Shown here: one piece after another, positions 17,701 to 26,514 of the stretch
How positions within the stretch are numbered: the first letter of the stretch is position 1
How the letters are laid out: the number at the start of each line of letters is the position of its first letter
Source of the DNA: Clostridiales bacterium
Lineage (GTDB): Bacteria; Bacillota; Clostridia; Christensenellales; Aristaeellaceae
NCBI GenBank assembly: GCA_015056315.1
Contig: SVGN01000007.1
Location: 1-64,000 of the forward strand
Reading direction: 5' to 3'
DNA: 64,000 bases
Program-made: the position numbers and the translations under genes
Notes under the pieces: generated by a model
What the model was told of the DNA's origin: nothing
Database searches by the model: none
The model's input: only the letters and a program-made list of their open reading frames with translations

Positions 17701-20700
17701 CTCTCACCGCACCTCACCCACCAACATCGGGCTGTACCTGTGCGCGCTCATCTCTGCCCAGCGGCTGGGGCTGCTTACGCCGGAGGAACTGGCCGGGCGC
17801 ATCCGGGCAACGGTGGAGACCATGGAGCAGCTGCCCAAATGGCAGGGGCACCTGTACAACTGGTACGATACCCGCACCCTGCAGGTATTGAAGCCCACCT
17901 TCGTCTCCACGGTAGACAGCGGCAATCTGGCCGTATGCCTGGTAACGGCGGCACAGGGGCTGCGCTGCCTGCTGGGGGAGCTGCACCCCCATGACCACGA
18001 TCTGCCCCGGCGGCTGGATGCCCTGGCAGCAGCCATGCGCTTCCACCCCCTGTACGACCCGGATGCAGAGCTGTTCCGCATCGGACTGGATGCGGACAGC
18101 GGCGAGTATACGCAAGCCCATTACGATCTTCTGGCCAGCGAGAGCCGCCTGGCCTCCTTCTATGCGGTCATGACCGGGCAGGTGCCCCTGCGCCACTGGT
18201 ACCGGCTGGAGCGCACCCGGGTACATACCCGCCGGGGGCAGACCCTGCTTTCCGGCAGCGGCACCCTCTTTGAATACCTGATGCCCTTTCTCTTCCAGCC
18301 TCCCGCTCCCGGTTCGCTTTTGACCGATGCTGCCGTGAACGCCATCCGGCTGGCGACTGGCCACAGGCACCAGGATGTATGGGGCGTGAGCGAAAGCGGC
18401 TACTATGCCTTTGACCCGCATCTGTATTACCGCTACAAGGCCTTCGGTCTCAAGCAGTTGGCGCTGGATGCAGGTGCCGAGGCCGGAGTGATCGCGCCCT
18501 ATGCCACGCTGCTCTCACTGCCGCTGGTACCAAAGGAAGCCTTCCGCAATCTGCTGCATTTACAGAGCCTGGGGCTGGAGGGGCCGCTGGGCCTGTTTGA
18601 AGCAGCCGATTTCGACCCGGTGCGCATCGGGGACGGGCAGCCCATGCGGCTGGTGCACAGCCATATGGCGCACCACCAGGGCATGATCCTGTGTGCGATC
18701 TGCAATTTCCTGTGCGATAACGCACTGGCGGAGCTGTTTTTCCATCTGCCCGGGGTACAGGCCTACCGGCTTTTGCTGGAGGAGCCTATGCACCGCCTGC
18801 CCGGCGTGCTGCGCTCGCCCCTTCGCCGGGTGGAAAGTGTGCTGGAAAAGCCCTCGCTCCATGCTTCGAACAAAGTACACAGCCTGCGATTTCCCATCGA
18901 TGCCCATGTGCTCCACGGCGGCGGCACGACTTTGGTGGCCACCGGTTCAGGCGGCGGCTACCTGAGCAGGAACGGCGTCATGCTCACACGGTTCGAGGAA
19001 AGCTGCCACCTGCCCTCCGGCCTCCGCCTCTACCTGCGGGACAGCCAGACCGGCCGGTTCTGGCAAGCAGCGGAGCCCGCCGCCGAAGCGGTCTTTGAGA
19101 CTGCGCAGGCGGTCTATACCCTCAACCGCAGCGACATCCGCTCGGAGCTGCGCATCTTTGTGGATCCCCTCAGCGGAGCGGCGGTGCATGCGCTCACGGT
19201 GGAGAACCTGTGCAAGGGGCAGCGCATGCTGGAGGTGTGCAGCTATCTGGAGCCCGCGCTCTACCCGCAGAGCGCCTTCAACGCCCACCCGCTCTACCGG
19301 AAGCTGACCCTTGAAACAGAAAAGCTGGGCACCTACGGTGCAGCTGTGCACAGACGCCCCGCCTCGCCGGAGGAAGAGCCCCTGCGCCTGTGGCATACGC
19401 TGGCAGCGGATGTGCCCTTCAGCGTGTTCCACATCCAGACCGACCGTTCTGCCTTCTTGGGCCGGGGGCGCACGGTCTATGCGCCCCGGGAGCTTGAGAT
19501 GCCGCTGAGCGGCCTTGCCGATGTGGTGGGTGCAGTGATCGACCCCTGCCTGAGCCTGCGGGGGCAATTCGTGCTGCAGCCGGGCGGACAGGCGCGCTTC
19601 GTCTTTGTTACCCATCTGCCCAAGCAAAGAGAGACCGCCTCGGCCTTCCTGCTGCGCACCGACAGGCCGGAGGGCATACTGGCCTGGTACGAGGCCGCCC
19701 TCACCCAGGCGCTGGTCACCGCCCAGACGCTGGAGATCTCCCCTGAGGAGCAGGCGCTGTATGCGCCCCTGTGCGGCGCGATCTGCTACACGGGGCAGCC
19801 CTTCCAGACCCTTCATGCAGAGGGCAATGCCCTGCCCCTCAGCGCCCTTTCCCGCTGCCTGCCGGAAAGCGGTCTGCCCTTGCTCGTCTGGCAGACGGAT
19901 GACCGGGAGGGGCTTGCGGATGCGGCTCTGCTGCTCCGCTTCCACGCCCTCTGCCGCATGAGCGGCCTGTGGTTCGACCTGGTGCTGCTCACCGGCGAAA
20001 GCACCAAAACCGCCCTCCGGCGCAGCCTGAAGGAGCTGGTGGAGTGCAGCCCCTCCGCTGACCTTGCGGATGCCTCCGGCGGCGTGCACCTGCCGGAGCC
20101 GGACAAGCTGACCCCTGAGCTCAGGGCGCTTCTGTTTGCCGCTGCCCGGCTGGCGCTTCGCAGCGGCGAAGGCACGCTTGCCCAGCAGCTTGCCGGGCTG
20201 GAGCGGCCTGCCCAGACCCGCCCGGTCTACCACCAGAAGGCCCCCGCTGCCTGGAAGCTGGCTCTGCCCAGCATGGAGGAACCGTTGTTCTTCAACGGCT
20301 ACGGCGGCTTTACAAAGGAGGAAGGCAATTACGTCATCACCCTGCCGCCCGGCAGGCAGACTCCGGCCCCCTGGTGCTGCCCGCTGTGCAACGAGCGTTT
20401 CGGTACACTGGCCGGGGAAAGCGGGCTGCTCTTCACCTATGCGGAAAACAGCGGCACCGGCAGGCTGACCCGCTGGCCCAATGACAGTGTGAACCCGGTA
20501 GGCAGCGAAAACTTCTTTCTGCGGGATGAGAACCACCGCCTGCTCTGGTCGCTGACCCGGCAGCCGCTGGGCATCGGGCTGGCGGTACGGGTCAGCCACA
20601 GCCCCGGCGAAACGGTCTACGAGGCCTCCGGCTACGGCATCTACAGCCGTATGCACTGCTTTACCGACCGGGATGAGCCTCTGGGCATCCGGGTGATCCA

Positions 20701-22594
20701 TCTGCGCAACGAAGACAGTTCGGAGCGCATCCTCACCTTCTGCCACAGCCTGGTGTTGGGCGGCGGTGAGAGGCCCGAAGAGGCGCAGCTGTACCGCGTT
20801 GCCCGCATCGGAGGCGGTTTCCTGATGGATACGCCCCAGCGGGAGGAGGTCTTCGGGCTGTGCTTCCCGGAGCAGGAGGCCACCATCCTCTCTGCCATGA
20901 GCCCGGGAGCCTTTCAGGGACTGTGGGGCGTGGCACCCGCTGCCCTCAGCGGTGCGGAGCTGCCCCCGGGCGATGGCGGCAACGCCGCCCTGCTCTGCAC
21001 CACCGTACAGCTGAAGCCCGGAGAGACCCGTACGCTGGTCGGTGCGCTGGGCTGCGCCAAAAAGCGCAGCGAGCTGGCCAAGCGGTTCCAGCGGCTGCGC
21101 AGAGACGGAGCCACCCAGCGCCTGCATCGGGTAAAGCAATACTGGGAGCACCGGCTTTCCGCCCTGCGCTTCGACCTGCCGGATCCGGCCCTGTGCCTGA
21201 TGCTGAACCGCTGGCTGCCCTATCAGGTGAGCGCCTCCAGGCTGATGATGCGGGCAGGCCTGTACCAGGCAGGCGGCGGCATCGGCTTCCGGGATCAGCT
21301 GCAGGATATGCTTTCGCTGCTCTATACCGAGCCGGAGGCGGTACGGGCGCACCTGCTGCTGTGCGCCGCCCATCAGTTTGAGGAAGGGGACGTACAGCAT
21401 TGGTGGCACCCGGAGCGCTGGGGCGTTCGCACCTATTGCAGCGACGACCTGCTCTTTCTGCCCTATGTGGCAGCCCAGTATGTACACACCACCGGCGACC
21501 GGAGCCTGCTGCTGGAGCAGGTGCCGTTTCTGGTGGGAGAGCCGCTTGGCGAAAACGAACGGGAGCGGCTCTTTGAGCCGGAGGTGTCCGAGACCACAGC
21601 CACGGTGGCGGAGCACTGCCTGCGGGCCATCGCTCATGTGGAGGAAGGCCCCCACGGCCTGCCCCTGATGGGCAGCGGCGATTGGAACGACGGGCTGGAT
21701 CGGGTCGGCGGGGAGAGCGTATGGCTGGGCATGTTCCTGTGCGAGGTGCTGCGGCTGTTCGCACCTCTATGCGACGAGGAAACGGCTGCCCTGCTTAACA
21801 AGCGCCGTGTCGGGCTGCTGGAGCGGATCGACCGCTTCGGCTGGGATGGCGGCTGGTATCTGCGGGGCTGGTACCAGGACGGCACACCGCTGGGCAGCCA
21901 GCACAGCGAGGAATGCCGCCTGACACTGCTGCCCCAGGCATGGGCCGTACTCAGCGGTGCCTCCCGGGATCGGTGCCAGATCGCCATCGAAAACGTATGG
22001 CGCATGCTCTACCAGAGAAATCCCGGGCTGCTCCGGCTCTTTACGCCGCCCTTTGAGAGCGGTGGCCGGCCCGGGGCCATTGCGGCCTATGTGCCCGGAG
22101 TGCGCGAGAACGGCGGGCAGTATACCCACGCCCTGCCCTGGACGGTGGCAGCCCTGCACCAGCTGGGGCAGGATGACCGGGCCTGGGAGCTGGCTCTTGC
22201 CATGCTGCCGGTGAATCACACCGCAGGCCGTCAGCTGGCGCTGCGCTACCGTACCGAGCCCTATGTGCTGGCAGGGGATGTATACGATGCGCCCGTTCAG
22301 CGGGGCCGGGGCGGCTGGACATGGTACACCGGCAGCGCAGCCTGGTACCTGACCGTGATGACCGGGCAGCTGCTGGGCCTGACGAAAACCGGCGACCGGC
22401 TGAGATTCCGGCCCATATTGCCTGAGGGATGGGAAGAGATCCGCATCACATACCGCTACGGCAGCGCCACCTATCATCTGCACGCAGTCAGAAGCTGCAC
22501 CCAGCCTTCGGCAGACGGGCAGCCGCTGCCGGATTGCACGCTACCCCTGCTGGATGACGGGCGCATCCACGAGGCGGTGTTCCCGGCACGGTGA
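14795..22594 (+). CDS. Cyclic beta-1,2-glucan synthase-like protein (GT84-GH94)
   Basis: Giant membrane enzyme of 2599 residues, built like the NdvB/Cgs cyclic beta-1,2-glucan synthases. An N-terminal membrane anchor is followed by a second membrane pair near 390-430, then a GT84-type glycosyltransferase domain with the DxD metal site Asp594-Ser-Asp596 and the HRWTRGDW motif at 737-744. Further membrane helices follow (about 780-930). The second half is glycoamylase-like and GH94 phosphorylase-like; the latter has GDWNDG with likely catalytic Asp299-type residue at 2299. In characterised synthases the first part polymerises UDP-glucose and the GH94 part trims chain length before cyclisation. 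Product here is inferred. It is monocistronic, between two terminators. Confidence 0.88.
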   Translation: MLWFLPAAGLLFLLGWLFLSLRPLPPQQSRNAPLEDALPGYLATLSARPQRRSPLPLRYDHRLHRQLEESLRLLSELPPEELLPASRWLSDHGRMLQEAAAALSCALANSRPLPATEEGETRIGCFARALLAHTNGVLTPDGLEKAVEAWQQQVPFSFRELTLLKPALTHALLVLLGGLAEQCAQQQQLCQAADDTLAALEKGQERRARKLCERNKHNSLYLSRLSAGLRKAPEGEAALWQRQLSLLHGLSLQQLTDEQRTHQSETVCWVSNAISSLRCLDRLPWERLLEQWDHTHQALLRDETYRRMDRESRTAYRHRVSEIARIGRRSQHSVCEALFALTDGFEQEDVRAHIGYYLLDSGVETLLAALKLQQLPGLRLRFGLRLDMPVRLVSATLTVLLWLGLWLSGGQVVAATALALPCGLCIGQLVRRLVCRFTLPRIVPRMRLKKLPDAARTLVVCPVMLLDAAHALKMARQLSILQKANPDPNLHFLLLGDFRDSMTGTLMNDQETVSAMAAAVQALAEDTGHPFFYLQRERVYHLPDHLHMSRERKRGWLETIMKLMEGQPVEDTFTYASLPPEELAGRYRYLITLDSDTMMPPGAALRLVGAMLHPLQRRQASAEGMRGVSILQPRMETALSGSPTLFARLMSAPGGLGPYSALQTDYEQDVLGSGSFQGKGIIDPKAFLNATRGQIIPGAVLSHDLLEGLLSGCARASDIVFFETQPATAGELLNRRHRWTRGDWQLLPYLLPFLPKEIRPEKNALLRADRRRIRQALFASLLRPMQLFAAVLCTVLGQGWLLALSLILPDALLAGPRGLLLLPLRLLLLPQEALTQGDAVLRTLYRLLVSRRHLLEWTTAAEAAQKNKQPDMRYFYMSMAAAGGLALLCLLPGALRLSGVLLAGFFTAGPFLIPLTERPVQTPLRPTGYMQEVLRRLAKSTLLFFETAISPEDHGLPPDNVQIEPNKGISHRTSPTNIGLYLCALISAQRLGLLTPEELAGRIRATVETMEQLPKWQGHLYNWYDTRTLQVLKPTFVSTVDSGNLAVCLVTAAQGLRCLLGELHPHDHDLPRRLDALAAAMRFHPLYDPDAELFRIGLDADSGEYTQAHYDLLASESRLASFYAVMTGQVPLRHWYRLERTRVHTRRGQTLLSGSGTLFEYLMPFLFQPPAPGSLLTDAAVNAIRLATGHRHQDVWGVSESGYYAFDPHLYYRYKAFGLKQLALDAGAEAGVIAPYATLLSLPLVPKEAFRNLLHLQSLGLEGPLGLFEAADFDPVRIGDGQPMRLVHSHMAHHQGMILCAICNFLCDNALAELFFHLPGVQAYRLLLEEPMHRLPGVLRSPLRRVESVLEKPSLHASNKVHSLRFPIDAHVLHGGGTTLVATGSGGGYLSRNGVMLTRFEESCHLPSGLRLYLRDSQTGRFWQAAEPAAEAVFETAQAVYTLNRSDIRSELRIFVDPLSGAAVHALTVENLCKGQRMLEVCSYLEPALYPQSAFNAHPLYRKLTLETEKLGTYGAAVHRRPASPEEEPLRLWHTLAADVPFSVFHIQTDRSAFLGRGRTVYAPRELEMPLSGLADVVGAVIDPCLSLRGQFVLQPGGQARFVFVTHLPKQRETASAFLLRTDRPEGILAWYEAALTQALVTAQTLEISPEEQALYAPLCGAICYTGQPFQTLHAEGNALPLSALSRCLPESGLPLLVWQTDDREGLADAALLLRFHALCRMSGLWFDLVLLTGESTKTALRRSLKELVECSPSADLADASGGVHLPEPDKLTPELRALLFAAARLALRSGEGTLAQQLAGLERPAQTRPVYHQKAPAAWKLALPSMEEPLFFNGYGGFTKEEGNYVITLPPGRQTPAPWCCPLCNERFGTLAGESGLLFTYAENSGTGRLTRWPNDSVNPVGSENFFLRDENHRLLWSLTRQPLGIGLAVRVSHSPGETVYEASGYGIYSRMHCFTDRDEPLGIRVIHLRNEDSSERILTFCHSLVLGGGERPEEAQLYRVARIGGGFLMDTPQREEVFGLCFPEQEATILSAMSPGAFQGLWGVAPAALSGAELPPGDGGNAALLCTTVQLKPGETRTLVGALGCAKKRSELAKRFQRLRRDGATQRLHRVKQYWEHRLSALRFDLPDPALCLMLNRWLPYQVSASRLMMRAGLYQAGGGIGFRDQLQDMLSLLYTEPEAVRAHLLLCAAHQFEEGDVQHWWHPERWGVRTYCSDDLLFLPYVAAQYVHTTGDRSLLLEQVPFLVGEPLGENERERLFEPEVSETTATVAEHCLRAIAHVEEGPHGLPLMGSGDWNDGLDRVGGESVWLGMFLCEVLRLFAPLCDEETAALLNKRRVGLLERIDRFGWDGGWYLRGWYQDGTPLGSQHSEECRLTLLPQAWAVLSGASRDRCQIAIENVWRMLYQRNPGLLRLFTPPFESGGRPGAIAAYVPGVRENGGQYTHALPWTVAALHQLGQDDRAWELALAMLPVNHTAGRQLALRYRTEPYVLAGDVYDAPVQRGRGGWTWYTGSAAWYLTVMTGQLLGLTKTGDRLRFRPILPEGWEEIRITYRYGSATYHLHAVRSCTQPSADGQPLPDCTLPLLDDGRIHEAVFPAR

Positions 22595-22603
22595 ATACGC
22601 AAG

Positions 22604-22636
22604 AGCCCCGCCCGGGCAATGCCGGGCGGGGCTTTC
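22604..22636 (+). terminator. Rho-independent terminator after the glucan synthase gene
   Basis: Perfect 12-base-pair GC-rich stem (22604-22615 with 22622-22633) with TTTCT tail, between convergent genes. Confidence 0.9.
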
Positions 22637-22650
22637 TGTGTTCGCTATGT

Positions 22651-24486
22651 TTACTCCACCGTAACGCTCTTGGCCAAGTTGCGGGGCTTATCCACGTCGC
22701 AGCCACGGCTGACCGCCATGCAGTAGGCGAACAGCTGCAAGGGGATCACCGCCAGCAGCGGAGCCAGCAGATCGTCTGCATCAGGGATGGGAATGATCTG
22801 CTCCACGCTGCCTTCCACCTTCTCCACCAGGCTTTCCCGGCAGACCGCCACCACAGTGGCACCACGGGCGGTCACCTCCCGAAGGTTGCTGATGGTCTTT
22901 TCCAGCAGCGCGGGCTGGGTGATGGTGGCCACCACCAGCCTGCCGGGCTGCAAAAGGGCGATGGGGCCATGCTTCAGTTCGCCCGCCGCATAAGCCTCAC
23001 TGAAGATGTAGCTGACCTCCTTCAGCTTGAGGGCGGCCTCCATGGAGAGAGCGTAGTCCAGCCCGCGGCCCACGAAGAACACATGCTTCTTCTGGCTGGC
23101 ACCGGCAGCAAAGCGCTGCAGCAGCGGCTCGCTCTCCAGCGCCTGATGGGCTTTGGCGGGCAGCTGGGCCAGCTCCCTGAGCATACGGTCTGCCTCCTGC
23201 CTTGGCAAAGTGCCCCGCAGCTCGCCCAGGGCAATGGCCAGCATCACCATCATCTCCACCTGGGTCATATAGGCTTTGGTGCTGGCCACGGCGATCTCCG
23301 GGCCTGCATAGGTGTAGAGGGTGCCGACTTCGCCAACCTCCCGGGCAATGGTGGAGCCCACCACATTGCACACCGCCATCACCCTTGCACCCCGCCGCTT
23401 GGCCTCCCGGAGGGCAGCCAGCGTATCGGCGGTCTCGCCGCTCTGGCTGACGGCGATGAACAGCTCCTCCTCGCCGATGATGGGATCCCGGTAACGGTAT
23501 TCGCTGGCGATCTCTGCCTCCACCGGCAGGCGGGCCAGCCGCTCGATGGCATACTTGCCGATGACCCCCGCGTGGTACGCCGTGCCGCAAGCCACGATAC
23601 TGATCTTGCGCAGCCTGCGGGCCTCCTCCGGGCTGAGAGGCAGCCATTCATACACACCGGGTGTCTGGGGGCGGCGGGGCGCAAAGGTCTTTTGCAGCGC
23701 CTCCGGCTGCTCGTGGATCTCCTTGAGCATATAGTGGGCGTAGCCGCCCTTTTCGGCGCTGTCGATATCCCAATCCACATGAAAAAGCTCGTGGTGGCTG
23801 GGGGTGCCGTAGGCATCGTATACGCTTACGCCGCCGAGATCCAGCCGAGCGATCTCCTTGTCCTCCAGAAAGAGCACATCCCGGGTGTGGCTCAGAAGGG
23901 CGGGGATATCCGACGCGATGAAGCCCTCACCATCCCGGAAGCCCACCACCAGGGGGCTGTCGTTGCGGGCGCAGTAGAGCACGCCCGGCTCCGCATCGCA
24001 CACAACGCCCAGGGCATAGCTGCCCTCCAGCATGGCGATGGCCCGAAGCAGGGCCTCCTTCATATCGCCCCGGTACAGGTGCTTGAGCAAATGAGCGATG
24101 ACCTCCGTATCGGTCTGGCTGACGAACACAGCCCCTTCGGCGGTCAAAAAACGGCGCAGCGCCTCGTGGTTCTCGATGATGCCGTTATGCACCACGGCAA
24201 TGCCGCCCTTCACATCGGTATGGGGGTGGGCGTTCAGGTCGCTGGGCTCGCCGTGGGTGGCCCAGCGGGTGTGCCCGATGCCCACGCAGCCCTCCGCCGG
24301 AGAAGCCGCCAGCAACGCGGCCAGGTTTTCCAGCCTGCCCTTGGCTTTGCGCACGGTGATCCTGTCCCCCGCTCCGATCACCGCAATGCCTGCACTGTCG
24401 TAACCCCGGTAGGAGAGCTTCTCCAGCCCATCCATCAGAATAGGGGCTGCATTCCGTTTGCCGATATAGCCTACGATCCCACACAT
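22651..24486 (-). CDS. glmS: Glutamine-fructose-6-phosphate aminotransferase (isomerizing)
   Basis: First enzyme of UDP-GlcNAc synthesis: fructose-6-P plus glutamine gives glucosamine-6-P. 611 residues: N-terminal glutaminase domain with catalytic Cys2 (MCGIVGYIG) and RGYDSAG, two SIS isomerase domains, and the diagnostic C-terminus KSVTVE. Shine-Dalgarno CGGAGG about 10 bases upstream. No glmS ribozyme is present: only about 50 bases separate it from the next gene. An inverted repeat sits at its promoter instead. Confidence 0.97.
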   Translation of the reverse strand: MCGIVGYIGKRNAAPILMDGLEKLSYRGYDSAGIAVIGAGDRITVRKAKGRLENLAALLAASPAEGCVGIGHTRWATHGEPSDLNAHPHTDVKGGIAVVHNGIIENHEALRRFLTAEGAVFVSQTDTEVIAHLLKHLYRGDMKEALLRAIAMLEGSYALGVVCDAEPGVLYCARNDSPLVVGFRDGEGFIASDIPALLSHTRDVLFLEDKEIARLDLGGVSVYDAYGTPSHHELFHVDWDIDSAEKGGYAHYMLKEIHEQPEALQKTFAPRRPQTPGVYEWLPLSPEEARRLRKISIVACGTAYHAGVIGKYAIERLARLPVEAEIASEYRYRDPIIGEEELFIAVSQSGETADTLAALREAKRRGARVMAVCNVVGSTIAREVGEVGTLYTYAGPEIAVASTKAYMTQVEMMVMLAIALGELRGTLPRQEADRMLRELAQLPAKAHQALESEPLLQRFAAGASQKKHVFFVGRGLDYALSMEAALKLKEVSYIFSEAYAAGELKHGPIALLQPGRLVVATITQPALLEKTISNLREVTARGATVVAVCRESLVEKVEGSVEQIIPIPDADDLLAPLLAVIPLQLFAYCMAVSRGCDVDKPRNLAKSVTVE

Positions 24487-24508
24487 AGCAGAAACGCCTC
24501 CGATTTGT

Positions 24509-24553
24509 TATGATACGTATTGTAATGTATCATAATGTATTATTGTTTGTCAA
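24509..24553 (-). promoter_or_regulatory. glmS promoter with inverted repeat
   Basis: Minus-strand TTGACA (24548-24553, inside the end of the upstream gene), 18-base spacer, TACATT (24524-24529). A perfect TATGATAC...GTATCATA inverted repeat (24509-24516 with 24527-24534) covers the -10 and start region and could be a repressor site. Confidence 0.6.
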
Positions 24554-25238
24554 TGCCCAAAAATACCAACAGCGGATCCACCGGCACCCCCTGCCTGCGC
24601 ACCTCGAAATGCAGATGGGGGCCGTCTGCCCCCTCCGCCAGCACGCCATTGCCCGCAAGCCCGATGGTCTGCCCCTGCTGCACCGGGTCGCCGGAGCGGA
24701 CGAGCGCCGTTTCGGAAAGCCCTGCATAGAAGGTGCTGTAGCCGTTGCCGTGGTCGATCTCCACACATTGCCCCATGCTGCCGCTTTCCCCTGCCAGCAC
24801 AACCGTGCCGGAGGCGGCGGCAGCTACGGCCTGGCCGTAGTCGGTCTGCAGATCCACGCCGGGGTGCACCTGCCAGGTGTTGGAGGCAGAAAAGAACTGA
24901 GGCTCCTCTGCGGAAAACAGCCGAATGGTGACGCCTGCCACCGGCTGAGCAAAGCGGAGCGGCGTTTCGGTGGGCACGGTAAGCGGCACCGAAGGGCTGC
25001 TGCTCTCCACCAGCGCCTCCGACAGGGTCTGGGCATTCTGGCTGCCGCCCACCGGCTCCGCCTCCTCCACCACCACGGGGATCTGTGCCTCCCTGCGCTG
25101 GCCGAAGGTGATCACCGCGCTGACCACGATGATCAGCACACATACAGTGAGCACCACATAAAAGCCCTGCTTCTCCATCATGCGGTCGTAGCGGCGGTAT
25201 GCGCTGCGCATCCTGTCCCAAAAGGTTTGTCTTTCCAT
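24540..25238 (-). CDS. spoIIQ: M23 (LytM) family peptidase, SpoIIQ-type
   Basis: A 232-residue type II membrane protein: short cytoplasmic N-terminus, one membrane helix (FYVVLTVCVLIIVVSAVI, about 31-48), a Ser/Pro/Glu-rich stalk and a C-terminal LytM domain. Zinc ligands appear intact (HPGVD and HLHFEV), unlike Bacillus SpoIIQ but like clostridial ones. It follows spoIID by 52 bases, a conserved clostridial pair; SpoIIQ in the forespore membrane partners SpoIIIAH and, with SpoIID, drives engulfment. Start chosen at 25238, with GGGAGGG upstream. Name rests on context. Confidence 0.78.
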   Translation of the reverse strand: MERQTFWDRMRSAYRRYDRMMEKQGFYVVLTVCVLIIVVSAVITFGQRREAQIPVVVEEAEPVGGSQNAQTLSEALVESSSPSVPLTVPTETPLRFAQPVAGVTIRLFSAEEPQFFSASNTWQVHPGVDLQTDYGQAVAAAASGTVVLAGESGSMGQCVEIDHGNGYSTFYAGLSETALVRSGDPVQQGQTIGLAGNGVLAEGADGPHLHFEVRRQGVPVDPLLVFLGIDKQ

Positions 25239-25256
25239 GGCGATCCCTCCCATGAA

Positions 25257-25285
25257 AAGGCTGCCCGGAGGCGGTGTTTTTATAC
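25257..25285 (-). promoter_or_regulatory. Possible forespore (sigma-F-like) promoter of spoIIQ
   Basis: Minus strand: GTATA (25281-25285), 14-base spacer, GGGCAGCCTT (25257-25266), against the Bacillus sigma-F form GYWTA, about 15, GGNNANAHTR. It would start transcription at the ribosome site, which is tight. Low confidence. Confidence 0.3.
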
Positions 25286-25290
25286 GCCCG

Positions 25291-26397
25291 TCAATGCTTC
25301 TCCAGCGTGGTGCCCGGGTAGTAGTGGGCAAGGATCTGCGGGCAGGTGCTGCCCCCTGCCGCCATACGGTTGGCCCCGGCCTGGCTCATACCCACGCCGT
25401 GCCCGTAGCCGGTCTGGTGAAAGGTGATGCCCTCATCATCCATCGAGAAGGTGAACAGGGTGCTGCGCAGCCCAAGTGCACGGCGGAAGTCGGTACCGCT
25501 CACTTGTCCGCTGCCCACCAGCAGGCTCTCCACCCGCCCGGTGGGGGTATGAGCAGCCACCGTCAGGGTACGGCGCAGGTTCTCCTCCGTAATGCCATGG
25601 GCGGGAAAAGCCTCTGTCAGCAGCCGGGCCGCCTCGCCGTAGATAAAGAACGCATCCTGCCGGAAGCCCCGCACATCCTCCTCCCCTGCACTCTCCACGC
25701 TGACCAGATAGGGCAGCGCCTGCGAAAACACCGCCTCCACCGCCTCGGTACGCCCACCGCTGATGGCGTGGTACATCACTGTGATGGGCTCCCCCTCCCA
25801 GGTGAGGATCTGCCCCGCTGTGGCAGCTACTGCCTCCAGCACCCGATCCCGGTAGAGGGGGTACTCGCTCCCCCACTTTTCATGAAGGCTTTCCTCCTGG
25901 GCAAAGGCCTGACAATGCCCACTGCCGGTGCACACATCCGCGCCCGGGTGATCGGTACAGCCGTTTGCCTGCTGCTGTGCCACCGCTCTGGTGCGGGCCG
26001 CCACCGCCTGAGCCTTCAGCGCTTCCAGATGGTAGGCAGCGGGCATCTCTGCCGCCACCACGGAGAACACGTAGCTCTCCAGCGGCATTTCCTCTACGCG
26101 GCCCAAGGCTTCATCCCATACCCGGAGCATGAGCTGCTGCTCCGCACCGGCAGAGAGCAGCGTAAGTGCCTCCTGCCCGGCTGCTCCTGCAGTCTCCTGC
26201 CCGAGCATAGAGAGCGGCGGCAGCCACAGCCGCAGCACACGCCCCAGCCTGCCCGGCAGCAGCGTGCGGGCCTGCCACAGGGGCACATCCAGCGCCCGCC
26301 ACTCCCCGATCGTTACCGGTGCGCCCAGCATGCGCCACAGAAGAGCCAGCACCACCAGAAAAGCCGCCAGCCTCAGTGGCGGATATCCACGTTTCAT
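25291..26397 (-). CDS. spoIID: Stage II sporulation protein D
   Basis: Lytic transglycosylase of the engulfment machinery, 368 residues. An N-terminal membrane helix (LAAFLVVLALLW) precedes a family region with PLESYVFSVVAAEMP (about 105-119, containing the catalytic Glu), ALKAQAVAARTRAVA, ISGGRTE and the C-terminal GYGHGVGMSQAGA. Start taken at 26397, 6 bases after GGAGGG; an ATG two codons upstream abuts it. Divergent from dacA and followed by the SpoIIQ-type gene. A sigma-E-type promoter is visible. Confidence 0.93.
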   Translation of the reverse strand: MKRGYPPLRLAAFLVVLALLWRMLGAPVTIGEWRALDVPLWQARTLLPGRLGRVLRLWLPPLSMLGQETAGAAGQEALTLLSAGAEQQLMLRVWDEALGRVEEMPLESYVFSVVAAEMPAAYHLEALKAQAVAARTRAVAQQQANGCTDHPGADVCTGSGHCQAFAQEESLHEKWGSEYPLYRDRVLEAVAATAGQILTWEGEPITVMYHAISGGRTEAVEAVFSQALPYLVSVESAGEEDVRGFRQDAFFIYGEAARLLTEAFPAHGITEENLRRTLTVAAHTPTGRVESLLVGSGQVSGTDFRRALGLRSTLFTFSMDDEGITFHQTGYGHGVGMSQAGANRMAAGGSTCPQILAHYYPGTTLEKH

Positions 26398-26414
26398 AAG
26401 CATCCCTCCGGCTA

Positions 26415-26443
26415 AAGGTATGCAGCCGGGCAAGGAAATATGG
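26415..26443 (-). promoter_or_regulatory. Sigma-E-type promoter of spoIID
   Basis: Minus strand: CCATATT (26437-26443), 14-base spacer, CATACCTT (26415-26422), close to the Bacillus sigma-E consensus KMATATT, 13-15, CATACAHT. It would give a very short leader ahead of GGAGGG. In B. subtilis spoIID is a sigma-E gene. Confidence 0.65.
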
Positions 26444-26460
26444 ATCATGGCAGCAGGGTT

Positions 26461-26490
26461 TTGCGTTTTTTGCTCGTTATATGTTACAAT
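26461..26490 (+). promoter_or_regulatory. Possible promoter of the carboxypeptidase gene
   Basis: TTGCGT (26461-26466), 18-base spacer, TACAAT (26485-26490), with the GTG start 24 bases on. Back to back with the spoIID promoter. Confidence 0.5.
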
Positions 26491-26514
26491 AGAATTACAG
26501 GGAGGTGAACCCAG

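Noticed and set aside
18947-21655. 902-codon minus-strand open frame inside the glucan synthase gene
   Set aside because: High GC suppresses stop codons; the plus-strand reading has catalytic motifs throughout.
24487-24539. glmS ribozyme
   Set aside because: Only about 50 bases separate glmS from the upstream gene, far less than the ribozyme needs, and none of its core is visible.
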